Below, in pieces: positions 49,035 through 59,999 of a DNA stretch of 64,000 nucleotides (position 1 is its first letter; each line of letters starts with the position of its first letter). The stretch comes from Trochalopteron elliotii (taxonomy: Eukaryota > Chordata > Aves > Passeriformes > Leiothrichidae), in assembly GCA_024734555.1 (NCBI GenBank), contig JANPWX010019802.1:1377342-1441341 (forward strand). The letters are read 5' to 3'. Below the pieces are notes generated by a model. The model saw nothing but the letters and a program-made list of their open reading frames with translations, was not told the DNA's origin and searched no databases. The position numbers and the translations under genes are program-made.

Positions 49035-49635
49035 TGTGAAGTCCCAGGGGCTTATCCCCAAGGTAGCAATACCTCAACCCTGGGGGGACCGAGGCAAATG
49101 GGGAAAGATACCCTTTTAGGTCACGGTGAGGAAAAACTCCCTCCCATGGGCCTTTGCAGACACATGTTAATATTTCTTAGGTTTTGTTGTTTCATTGGTT
49201 TGTTAAATTTATGTTAAGTTACCATGTATGGTAATAGTTTACTCTGTTACCATATATGCACACCTGCCAGAATGTTCTTCCTTCCCTTGAGCCCCACTGG
49301 GTTAATTTTGCTGCAGTGTTCCACCCCTGTTAACCCCATTAGTCCTCCCTGGTTCCTAGCCACCCCTCTGCACCACGTTTTCCTATCCCTGTTGGACCCT
49401 GACCCTCAGAAACACCCCTTTTATGTGGTATATCACTCTGGATCCTTGGCCCCATTTTGTGTCTTGTCCTTGGAGCACACTGGAGGCTGTATCCAAGATG
49501 GATACAATAAACAGTGCTGGGATTTCCAAATGGGACCCTGTCCCCTTGCCTTTATCATCAGCTCTGTATCAGCAGAGTGCTCCAGGCCCCCGAGGCACAG
49601 GGGGTCTCAGGGACATGCTGTAGCACGATGCAACA
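49035..49635 (+). mobile_element. ERV solo LTR with exact 6-bp target duplication
   Basis: The element starts TGTGAAGTCCC and ends GATGCAACA. It is flanked by exact AGGAAT at 49029-49034 and 49636-49641; 6 bp is the usual duplication of ERVK-type integrases. An AATAAA at 49506-49511 followed by 'gggaccctgtccccttgcct' fixes the orientation as plus, and the 'ttaagttaccatgtatggta' block matches a bird LTR I recognise. No internal proviral sequence is present on either side. A 145-codon frame at 49224-49661 is a by-product of this LTR, not a gene. Confidence 0.9.
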
Positions 49636-49641
49636 AGGAAT

Positions 49642-50279
49642 TTAATTGCTGTTTTATGTAAATGCCAGTTGACAGGCAAGTAGTGAATGAAAGTTTCTCC
49701 CAGACCTCCTTGCACTCCCCAGACAATCCATCCAGGGGTCAAAGGTGTGCAGGGGTGGCTCACCAATTCCCTTGTTAGGGAGCATCCCCAGCCCCCACCC
49801 CAATTTATTTCCATGCATACAGCTGTATTGCAGCACTTGGCTGCAGACTGGTGTCTTGCACTGCATGTTTGCTGTACTTTATGGCTTAGAAGAAAAATAG
49901 TTTATTCTAATTCTGGATAATCTCTGGCATGAAATTTGCTGCCTGGAGTTTAATTCTCACTTGTATTTGCTGTCCCACTTGCTGAGACTGCTACCTGCTC
50001 CATCATATGTACAGCTGGAGTGACATTGAGGTCACCAAGGGTGACAAGTGTGTCACCAAAGCTGTCTCAAGACAACTTGACAACTTCCTGACAGCACATA
50101 GCAGGGTTAAATATGCTTCAATTAAGTCCATCAATTTTGAATCCATGATTTCTTTATTCATAGTACAGTTAAAACATTTCTGACAAATCTCTTCAATTTC
50201 AATCCCATTTTTTTCATCTCTCAACTCCCTTTGTTTTCCTTAGATACTTGAATCAGGTATCTGGGAGAGCTTAGACAAG
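49642..50279. other. unique non-coding DNA, no gene recognised
   Basis: Nothing recognised. The short frames on both strands have no protein-like features. Confidence 0.6.
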
Positions 50280-50385
50280 TAGAATCATAGAATAGTTTGG
50301 GTTGGAAGGGACATTTAAAAGATCATGTATTCTACCACCCCTGCAATGGGCAGTGACATCTTCCATTAGATTAGGTGGGTCAGAT
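50280..50385 (-). mobile_element. CR1 LINE, extreme 3' end
   Basis: About 100 bp of the CR1 tail in reverse complement: the octamer AGAATCATAGAAT followed by 'agtttgggttggaagggaca' and 'cctgcaatgggcagtgacat'. It is heavily 5'-truncated. Similarity fades after about 50385. Confidence 0.9.
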
Positions 50386-53050
50386 GGTGGGTTAAGCATG
50401 ACATGGTGTCAAGGTCATCACTGAAATATCCTTATGAAGCAATTATGTGGCTGAGAGCTCTGCAAATCCCTTTTCTGTCCAGTATGGCACAACTTTTCTG
50501 GTGGAGAGGTCTATAGAGTAGCTCTAGGACTGCTTTGGTGTGATATAGCTTTTGGTTAAGTTGGCCATAAAGGCTGCGATTGGAGAAGGACGTCCTTCTC
50601 CATAATAATCTGTTTGGCTTGGAGCTAAATGGACTTGGAAAAGGCAGTACATGCACGTGTGTCTGTCCCTGGAGCAGTTTTGCTCACCACTGCTCTATCT
50701 CAGAGCTCCTTCAATTAAATCGAGCAGCTTTGGATTATAGATAATAATGAGGCCTCAGGAGCTAAGGTCTTCAGCAGTGTCAAATGTACCTTTAATTAAA
50801 AGTAATAACTGCTGCAAGCTTACTCATGAGAACACATAATATTCAATAATACATTATCTTCCAAATGTTCTCTGTGCATTTATTATTCTCGTTTTAACAG
50901 ATGGATCCTTTAATATTTTAAACTTGGAAAGACATTTATTGGAATGCATATTTAAGATCTGTATCAGCTAGGATGTTTTTAGGGGTTTTGGGTTTTTTTA
51001 AATTGAAACCATGTAAGTTCATGTGCATAAAAGATATTCTTAATTTCCCCAACAAAACCCAGGAAAAAAAACAAACTCAAATCATGGGGTAGCTAATGGG
51101 TTCAGATGGCAACCAAGACAGTTTCTTGCGTTGTCTGTGTGGAAATAATATATACGTGTACTGTCCAAAAAGCTCTTTGTCCAGAAAAGGGTTTATCTCT
51201 TTCTGACGGAAGGCTAGACAGACATAAATTGTTTCAGTGACCTTTTGCCCCATGATATTGCTGAATTATGTTGGAGCGGAGGTGGATTTAAGGATTTAGT
51301 AAAATGGTAAGCCCCTCTGACCTTAATTACTCTAATGCCTTCTTTAATCCCATCAGAGCTATGCAAATGAAATGCACTTCCTGCTTTTAGAATGAAGATT
51401 GCTTGGTCAGTTTTAAGCTGCAACCAGAGCATATAATCTTAAAATTGTAACAGGGAAGGCATTCAGGCCACCTGTTGATCATTCCTGCATGGGTGTGATG
51501 CAGCATTGTGCTGGGGGGTCTCACTAGGGCAGACATATCCAAGGAAGGAGCTGTTTGGATGCTTCATCTCTCCTGCCCATTGAGCTCATGGGGTGGATGA
51601 GCCACCAGAGAGCCTGCTGGAGTGGGAACTCAAGCTTCATTTCTTTTGATCTACTTCCACACAAATATTCAGGGCTAACCTACAAGCCAACGATGTGAAG
51701 GGCATATACATAGGTGTGTATATTTTTCTGTGAGCAAGGCAAAGGCTATGAAGATCTAAGGATAACTGCCATGGAGACTGAGCATAGTTGAGTTTTGTTG
51801 CTGTTTTGTATGTCTCAGACTTAAATGTGTCATCCTAAATGTTGCAATTTTTGTCCCCCTCCCTTGTCCAAAATACTTTCACTCAAATACATATATATAC
51901 AATTATCTTGAGTATTGGGTTGTTACAAACATTTCAGCGGGTGTCCAGAGATTCAGACGTCCCTCACCTTGTCTTGAGTACCTCTACAGGAGACAGTAGC
52001 CCAGGCTCAGCCATACACAGTGCTGGCAGTGACTTGGCTGTGCGTGTAAGCATGTGCTTAACTCCAAATGGTTGCCTAATCTTGCTGGCTTCAAGACCAA
52101 TGCACCAAGCACTAGGAAGGGCTGCTGCCATCCCTGTGCCCTGATGTTTTTCCTGTGCCAAACAAGAGTGACAGACCCATGGGTTCTTGCCACTCCCCCG
52201 CAGAGTGCCAGCAGTACTCAGGGCATGGGCCTGCTGTGTGCTTTTTATTTCTTTACTGGGCCCATGTCTGTGTTCCTATGGTCAGAGCTGGTGCATCAGG
52301 CACACAAGGCACTCCTCCTTCAGTTCCTGTGTGCTTGGAGCAGGGAACAAGGCAGCAGCATTGCTATCAGCACTCTGGAACAACTGCTTCATCACAGGAG
52401 AATGCCTGGAGAGCAGTAAATATCTCACCTGTAGGCCAGACACTGCTGTTCAATAGGCACCATTTGTGGCTTTGATGTGATTGCAAAAAAAACCCCAAAT
52501 GGGACGTAACCTGTAGTTCATGCCATTTTTAGCTACTTTTCATACCTATGGTTTTGCTGAAGGCATTTGCTGTTCAAAATTGGTTATAGAAGAAATCAGA
52601 CACAAAAAATTATTGACCTGGTGATTGGGAATTCCTTGTTCCAAACATCCAACTTTCAAAGTGTATTAGTAACACTTAAATAATCACAAAGCAATGAACA
52701 GAAAGGTTTCTGCTGTCTTACTCTATATGCATAATTCATAAAATAAGATTTTGGCTGGAAATAGATACAATTATGAGCTTATAATTAACTTCAGTAAAAG
52801 TTCTCTCAGGATTAATTCAAATTCACTTCTCTGCGATAATGTGAAGACAGTATTTACAGAAAAATTTCTAGCAAAGACCTGAATGCAGATGACACTAGTT
52901 TTCCTTTACTAGGACTAATTTTTTTTGCAGGATTTTTCAGTCATTACTCCAGTTTTATGATCATGTTTAGTTTTGAAAAGGACAGCAAAGAAAATCTGGG
53001 AAATGAACTTGCTACTGAGTCTGACACTTACTATGATCAAAGAAATATGA
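50386..53050. other. unique non-coding DNA, no gene recognised
   Basis: No exon or mobile element recognised. 50700-50960 and 51240-51440 are AT-rich with homeodomain-type TAATTA/TTAATTA words and, in the latter, an ATGCAAAT octamer at 51361-51368. These could be conserved regulatory DNA, but that cannot be shown from one sequence. Confidence 0.5.
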
Positions 53051-53384
53051 GGAAAGGAAAGAGGAAAGAGGAAAGAGGAAAGAGGAAAGAGGAAAGAGGA
53101 AAGNNNNNGGCAAAGGCAAAGGCAAAGGCAAAGGCAAAGGCAAAGGCAAAGGCAAAGGGCAAGGGCAAGGGCAAGGGCAAGGGCAGGCAAGGGCAGGCAA
53201 GGGCAGGCCAGGCCAGGCCAGGCAAGGCCAGGCAAGGCAAGGCAAGGCAAGGCAAGGCAAGGCAAGGCAAGGCAAGGCCAGGCCAGGCAAGGCCAGGCAA
53301 GGCAAGGCAAAGCCAGGCAAGGCAAGGCCAGTCAAGGCCAGGCCAGGCAAGGCCAGGCAAGGCCAGGCAAGGCAAGGCAAGGTA
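53051..53384. repeat. compound satellite of GGAAAGA, GGCAAA, GGGCAA, GGCAA and GGCCA units
   Basis: From left to right on the plus strand: GGAAAGA 7-mers up to the gap at 53104, then about eight GGCAAA 6-mers, several GGGCAA 6-mers, longer GGCAAGGGCA units, and finally a mixture of GGCAA and GGCCA 5-mers to 53384. Each block differs from the next by one base gained, lost or changed. The plus strand is G-rich with GG about every five bases, so two-layer G-quadruplexes are conceivable. Lys-Ala or Leu-Pro-Cys frames through it are artefacts. A 5-N gap at 53104-53108 shows the assembler could not resolve the array. Confidence 0.97.
53104..53108. other. assembly gap, 5 N
   Basis: Five undetermined bases at the switch from 7-mer to 6-mer units in the satellite. 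Such short gaps often mark a collapsed array of unknown length. Confidence 1.
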
Positions 53385-54185
53385 TCTACCAATGTTGACT
53401 ACATTTGGGCAAAGGATATCAGACAGCCAAACACCAACACATACAAAGTTTTGCTACACCTTACAGCAGGTATTTAACAGCTGGATAAGGGTTCCATTGT
53501 TCTGAAAAACATTATTTTTTCAATTAATGACATCTGAGATTAATTCACTTGAAGCTCATGAAGAAGTGACAAATCTGGTTACAATACTTTGATCATATTA
53601 AATGAAGACACTCAATGTATCTCTGAAGAAAAGGTGAGCAGTCTGTGGCATCTGGCTGCTGGGCTATGCCACCTAATTGCAAAACATGTTAGGAAGCACA
53701 TGCTTCCCAAATTTACACCTCATCTTTGAGAAGTGTTCACATCGCTGAGATATCTTTGATAAACCAGACTGAGTAGATTGTCTGCAGCTTCAGAAAAGCT
53801 GAGGGGCAGCTGAAAGCCATCATGGCATTTCTTCACTCCTTGGGGATCTTTCTTGGCCACCAGGTAGAGGTGTAACGGTGAAAATCAGTGTAAGAATGAT
53901 GCTGTTAATCAGCCTGAAGCAGATTGCATCTGGCAGAACACAAAGCTTGGAGGTATCACTTGGAGAATAATTCTGGTTAGACATACCCAGCTTGCTTGGA
54001 TTAGGAAAAGCAGCGAGAGCTCAGACATCAGCAGAGCTGGGGTCTTCCAGTCACTTACACTGCTGAACAGTGGTCAGGCTGGATGACTTCATCAAGGGTG
54101 ATGAGATTGCAGACATCCCTGGGGAAGCACCTGGCACAGTCACAGCCACATAGTGCATAGTGGAATGGTCAAGTGCCCGTGCTAA
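53385..54185. other. unique non-coding DNA, no gene recognised
   Basis: Single-copy-looking sequence between the satellite and the CR1. No gene recognised. Confidence 0.6.
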
Positions 54186-55113
54186 ACACAGAATCACAGA
54201 ATTGCTGGGGTTGGAAGGGATCTCTGGAGATAATCTCATCCAACCCCACTGCCAAGGCAGGGTCACCTAGAGCAGGTTACACAAGAATGTGTCCAAGGAG
54301 ATTTTGAATATCTCTGGAGAGGGACACTCCAGGTCCTCCCTGGACAGCCTGTTCCAGTGCTCTGCCACCCTCAGTATAAAGAAGTTCTTCCTCATATTGA
54401 AGCGAGACTGCTTGTGATATTACTCTTTGTCATGTCACTGGGCACCACTGAAAAGAGTCTGGCACCATCCTCTTGGCACCCACCTTTGAGATATTTATAG
54501 ACATTGATGTGATCCCCTCTCAGTCCTCTCTCCCCTAGACTAAACAGGCCCAGCTCCCTCAGTCTCTCCTCATGACAGAGGTGCTCCAGACCCCTCATCA
54601 TCTTTGTGGTCCCTTGCTGGACTCTCTCCAGGAGCTCCTTGTCTCTCTGGTACTGAGGAGCCCAGGACTGGACACAGCACTCCAGATGTGGCCTCACCAG
54701 GGCCCAGCAGAGGGGGAGGATCAGCTCCCTTGATCTGCTGGCCACTCTCTTCCCAGTGCAGCCCAGGATCCCACTGGGCTCCACAAGGGCACACTGCTGG
54801 CTCCTTGTCACCCTGAGACCCACCAGGACTCCCAGGTCCTTCTCTGCAGAGCTGCTCTCCAGTGGGGCAGCCCCAGCCTGTGCTGGTACTTGGGGTTGTT
54901 CCTGCCCAGGTGCAGGACCCTGCACTTGCCCTTGTTGAACCTCATGAGGGTTCTCTCTGTCCAACTCTCCAGCCTACCAAGGTCCAGCCTAAAGGCAGCA
55001 GAGCCTTCAGGAGTATCAGCCCCTCCCCCAGTTTGTATCATCAGCAAACCTGCTGAGGTACCTTGGATCCCTTCATCCAGGCTAGTGATAAACAAGTTGA
55101 GTGAGACTGGGCA
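54186..55113 (-). mobile_element. CR1 LINE, 0.9-kb 3' remnant with part of reverse transcriptase
   Basis: Reverse complement of a CR1 3' end, beginning at the octamer ACACAGAATCACAGAATT. On the minus strand it encodes the end of the CR1 reverse-transcriptase protein: MRFNKGKCRVLHLGRNNP at about 54890-54947, then in another frame the EKDLGVLV and LLERVQQGTTKMMRGLEHL motifs. The two frames are offset near 54868-54890, so the reading is broken by a small insertion or deletion. The catalytic YxDD region is not included. It is better preserved than the copies at 14042 and 20728. The 5' truncation lies near 55113, where 'gagactgggcag' ends the similarity. Confidence 0.94.
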
Positions 55114-58100
55114 GTCTGCTCTCACTGGTGGTGCTGACACAGAAGTCAACACTGCACAACAGACCAGGCAGTGAGTGGAGCAAGATGCTATGACCTCCAG
55201 AGCACAGGAATTCAAGAGGGCAGTGAAAAACAAGGAGCAGAAGAGAACTTCAGGTAAAAAGTAGGAACAGAAAGAGTTCAGATCATTCAGAAAATGCCTA
55301 TATACTTTACATTTGTTCATGTTCACTTTAAGAAACAGCTCAGTAGAAGGGGTATGTTTCACATTGTCTTATCGAGGATAAAACAATAAAGAGCAGTTGC
55401 CTTGTACTGCTAACCAGATGTGCTAATAGGCCCACTGCTTACAGAAGCAGACTGTCAATGGATATAATTGCCCCTTTACATGAAAGTTTGACTGGAAATA
55501 AAGCAAGAAATTCATGTAAACAGCAACAGTGGAGCAAGAGGACATGAAAAAACCCTGTGATCAGGGTCTGTGTCTGAAGCAGCCTACCATGGCTGTATTC
55601 CTGGCTGAATGAAAGCACCCTGGTGCCTTTTCAGCCATGCAGGACCAGGAGCCGTGCTGCAGGCATGCTGGGTTTTTCAGGAAAAATTGCAGGGCTCCTG
55701 GGGGAAGCTCCAATACATGCACAGATGCATACAGGGTGTGCATGCCAAGGAGTGGAAACCAGAACCAGCCCTTCACTTGTTGTCATTGTTTATTTTCTTT
55801 GTGTCCTGGCAGAGAGAGATGCCAAATAAAATAAGTAAATGCCAAGAGTTTCCTGGCCTCTCCTGGCTCTGCAGAGCAACTGCCTTGTGTTATCTGTCCT
55901 GTCTGTCATGGCTGTGTCCCCACCAAACATGAAGCCTGGGGTAGTTGCAGTGCAATGCCGTGGGTTGCAAGCCCAAACCTATGCCCAGCCCAACTCATTA
56001 CCAGGCAGGGTTGCTCTCAGAGACTGAAAACACTGTCTCAGGCCAGACCAGCTATTCCACATGACTGTATTCAGACAGTATCTTTAGGCCAACCTGCTTT
56101 AGCAGTTCCTAGACATTGGTGGGCTTTTGTGTGGGTTGCCAGCTCTGGCCCCTGTCACAGCTTCCTGCTGACCACCCTGGTGCCCTTTGGGAATCTCTCT
56201 GCCAAGCCCAGGCCTCCAAAGAGGACTGGTTGCAGAGACACACTGTGCCAAACCTGCCTTTTAGCCCACTCCCCAGGCAGCAAGGGGTGGCTGATGCAGG
56301 ACTGTTCAGATTGGGCAAAGCAGCTGCCTGAACTGTTTTCACTTTGCATGCAGATAACATATGAGAGGGCACAAAAAATTGACACCAGTTCAGCATCCCT
56401 TCCCCAGTTTGCTTTCCAGCCCCAAAGGTAGTACCTGTATGGGAAGGTGGTGAAGTTGCTGCATTCTCTCACTTTCTCTTTCCACGTGGTCTTGCCTTCC
56501 TGCCATGTCTCAGCAGATTCTGTGTTTCCGTAACTTCCAACTTCCTCTGACAGGTCACTCCAGCTTCTACCCATCAGATAATCAAAGGCTCCCTCCATCT
56601 CTTTTGTATTAGGTTAGACATAAGAGACCAGATTTAAAACCAATTTCTTATCTAGATGGCAGAATTTTATTGTTCTGCTTGGAAAACAGTCAGTTTATTG
56701 GCTAATTGCTTTTAACACTTTGCCAATTCAGAGAAGACAGATGCCAATCTTCCTTTTTTTCCCTTGCAGATGAATAAAGTAGTAAGCCTTACCACAAGAA
56801 AAAGGCAGTACATGCCAGCTTTAAGAGTGAAACCAAGTTTGTGAGCTGTATATATATCAATTGGTAGTCAATATACAGAAAACCAAAGCCAAAGACCTAA
56901 GAGTAGATAAATACCTTCTATCATATTTGAATGCAGAAGCAATTTTGCTTTTATCAGTTGTTGCTAGGGGAACTTCTTAGCAAAAAGGAAAGATGTCTGC
57001 TTTCACTGTGTTTCTGATCATTTTCAGTACAACCATAGTGACAGATGACTCAATGCTGACTACAGTGGTGACATTTGGCCTAAAGGTCTTAAAGGGCAAG
57101 AAAACGGGGAAGACATAAAAACCCAGGTATTTCCAGTGCTGCTGAGAGTGGTTCAGTAACCTCATTGGTTAGGTCCTACAGGATTCTATTCAGAACATAA
57201 ATGTAATCTATAATTATAGGTTTACATTTGCATGTAGATTCAGATTCTGCAAGCTTTTCACTTACTTTTTAATTTAAATTTTAAATGTCATTTCCCCCTG
57301 CTAACTCTGCAGGACTCAAACACAATTGCCCTGGAGAGTCAATTGTTTTCTGTGTCTCTCTAGTCATCCATCAGTGGTCTCAAGCACCTTAGAAAACCTC
57401 TGGGAACCTAACTGATTTTCAAACTGACTTTTGTCTTTCTGATTTCTGTCTCTAGTCAGTTAAGTGCTGATCTAGAGTCACCACAGCAGCTGGAGTATTT
57501 TAGCTTGAGAGAACAATGCTTGATGCTGACACCCTGTTCCTATTATCCTGAGCTGCTGAAGCATGGCTCCTTCTCTGCCCTGCAGAGAAGAGCAGTTGCT
57601 GCTTCCACAGAAGAATGCATTCCTGTTGTGATTTGCTCCCCAGCCATAACTGAGGGCTTTCCTATACTAAAAAGTCTCAGTAATTTTTAAAGTTATTTCT
57701 AAGTCTACATCTTGTCTTTTCTCGCATGACTGGTAGAGCATGACCACAGCATCATGAGCAGGTTCAGGACTTCTTATTTATCAACTGGCCCCTAAGTCAG
57801 GCCTTCTGAAAACAGCCCATGGCCCTTTTGCAAACTGTAGACCTTGCCTGGCCCCACGCTCTTTCAAATGGATGGGTTAACTATTCTGCAAGAGTCTGCA
57901 CAGAGCTTGGAGAGCCACTGACCGTGGTGACACAGCAGCAACCAGAGCTCTGTCTGCATCAGCATGTCTCCTCCCACCATAAGAGCCTGTGCATTTAGTC
58001 CCTGCCTCCTTCCTTCCTCCTTCACCAACTTTTTTTCTTAGAAGAGAATGAGAGAATTTAACCCTGAGAAAAATGAATCTTCTCAAGATCACTTTTAATT

Positions 58101-59999
58101 CACATTTCTTAGTGAATGACCTAACAGTCTGAAGTATTGCTTTGTTAGACTAGTGATGAGTTCTGTGTAAACTTAGCAGAGGAAGGACTTGCAAAAATGT
58201 ACCACCTATGTGTCAAATATATGTTTGTATGTAAAGGGTGTAGGTGGATGTCACATGGGTCATGAGAAAATAACTTTTTATAAAAGAACTGGTTACTTAC
58301 CTGTCAACAAAGTTATGGAGGCCACTGAAAATGAGAACTGATGAAGCTGGTAAGTTCAACTAGGCTATACAATGCTCTTGGTTTAGAGTTTTTATTTTTT
58401 CTTGAAATAAGTTAAGAGGAATTTATATTTTCCTGGCATCCACCTCCACATAAGCCCTCCTGCAAGTGTTCCCTCCTTCACAGTGACCACCCTTGTTTGT
58501 GCTGTTCCACTTCCTGATTTCTTCAGCACCTAGAGTTGTTGTGGGGGTGTTGTTAAACCACATGTGAAAAGGAATCCAGTGAAATAGTGTACAGCATGAA
58601 AAAATGGAGCAGAGCCAAAGTTAATGGTTTCAACCTGAAAAAAATGCTTTAAAGCACAGATGGCAAGTAAAGAAGAGAGATTCTCAGGCCTGATTATGTT
58701 GCAGAGCTTTGACTTTTTGCATGGCACCTCTAGTCAGTCTGCACAGGATTCAGCTGAATTCTTACTCAAAGTTGGTCTTTGTTCCTGCCTTTTCACAGAC
58801 ATAGAATAACTAGAACTGTTCCTGTGACTTGTTCTTCCCTACATGGAATTGAAAAGATTTCAGAAACTTCATGCTGAGATTCCCTTTGACATTCACAGAG
58901 CAGAGGTCTGTCTGGGGACTCTGTTGCCTTAAATAGGAGTTGCTGATTTTGGACACCAGGGCAGTCTTGAAGCTTCAACTTATTTCAGTGGTGTCCTGCT
59001 CCCCAAGTCTGCTGGAAAACCAGCTTTGTGAAACTGTGTGGAAATGAAGTTTGACACACGGTGAGATGCAAATGTCACAGGTCACGGTGATAAATCAGAC
59101 AGCAAGAAGGGGGTTGAGACGGGTAGCTGTTGTGCTCAGATGACCATCTGGGACTGCAGCCAGCTTGTTCCTTGCACAACCACCCCCAGTGCTGCTGCAT
59201 AACAAATAACTCTTTTGTACCACAGTCCTAATCCAGAGTTTATTGTACTGGAGATGGAAGAGAATTGACATAGAAGTTAGAAGTGGGTAAAGCCATAGGT
59301 AGCCAAAATCTAGCTACCTTCAGAGCAGCATTGCATTTGGAATGATGGAATTTTTGGAGTTTAAATCATGTTCCTTTATAGAGTGTTCTCTTGTAGTTTA
59401 TGTCCACAGTGTTTATATTAAAATGCAAATAAAAGGAGAAAAATGTACTTATATCTGAAAGACGAGACAAAGAAATATACCTATTTGCAATATACCTATA
59501 TACAATAATTTGTCTGAAGAAAATGACTGACACTAACAGAATGTAGAGAATGCTAATGAAAATTGTAGAAAAAATTTGCTTATAAGAAAAATCTGGAGGT
59601 CATTTTGCTTAACATCCTGCTCCAAGCAGAAGGTTCAGAGTTAGTGTCAGAACACACAAATAATATCTCCTATTTATCTGACATTTCTTAGGAGTCAAGA
59701 GTTTTAAAATGCATTCACATAAATGACTATATCCATTACAAAAAATTCCTGGGGAAGATATCTCTAGTACAGTTGGGCTGAAATGCTATAACTTATCAGT
59801 TACACACACTTAGGGTTATACAAACTTATCAGTGTGTAGAGAAACTTCAAAAGATCATTAAAAATATGTAAATTGTCTCCTTCCTAAACCACTCACCTCC
59901 CAGCAGTGTGTCCCATCTTACTGTTCATTGTACCTGAAGTGCATCACAAAGCTGCCTTTTTCTCTCAAACAAGAGAAAGCTAGCATTCTGTAAAAGGGA
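55114..59999. other. unique non-coding DNA, no gene recognised
   Basis: No gene or repeat recognised. 55955-56598 is open on both strands (158 codons plus, 147 codons minus), with no family motif. On the minus strand the frame could be read as an exon ending at 56435 (CAG|GTACTA), but the splice site is weak. I treat it as chance. Confidence 0.5.

Noticed and set aside
49165..49635. TGTTAATATTTC at 49165 as the LTR start
   Set aside because: No duplication matches that edge, whereas TGTGAAGTCCC at 49035 has an exact AGGAAT repeat on both sides.
52957..53505. 182-codon plus-strand frame with Lys-Ala repeats, and Leu-Pro-Cys frames on the other strand
   Set aside because: Direct translation of the compound satellite across an N gap.
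55955..56598. Long frames on both strands, with a possible minus-strand exon ending at 56435
   Set aside because: Simultaneous openness on both strands points to low stop density. The donor GTACTA is weak and no protein family is recognised.
59790..59833. Two direct copies of AACTTATCAGT, 33 bases apart
   Set aside because: Too short to separate from chance in AT-rich DNA, with no element between them.
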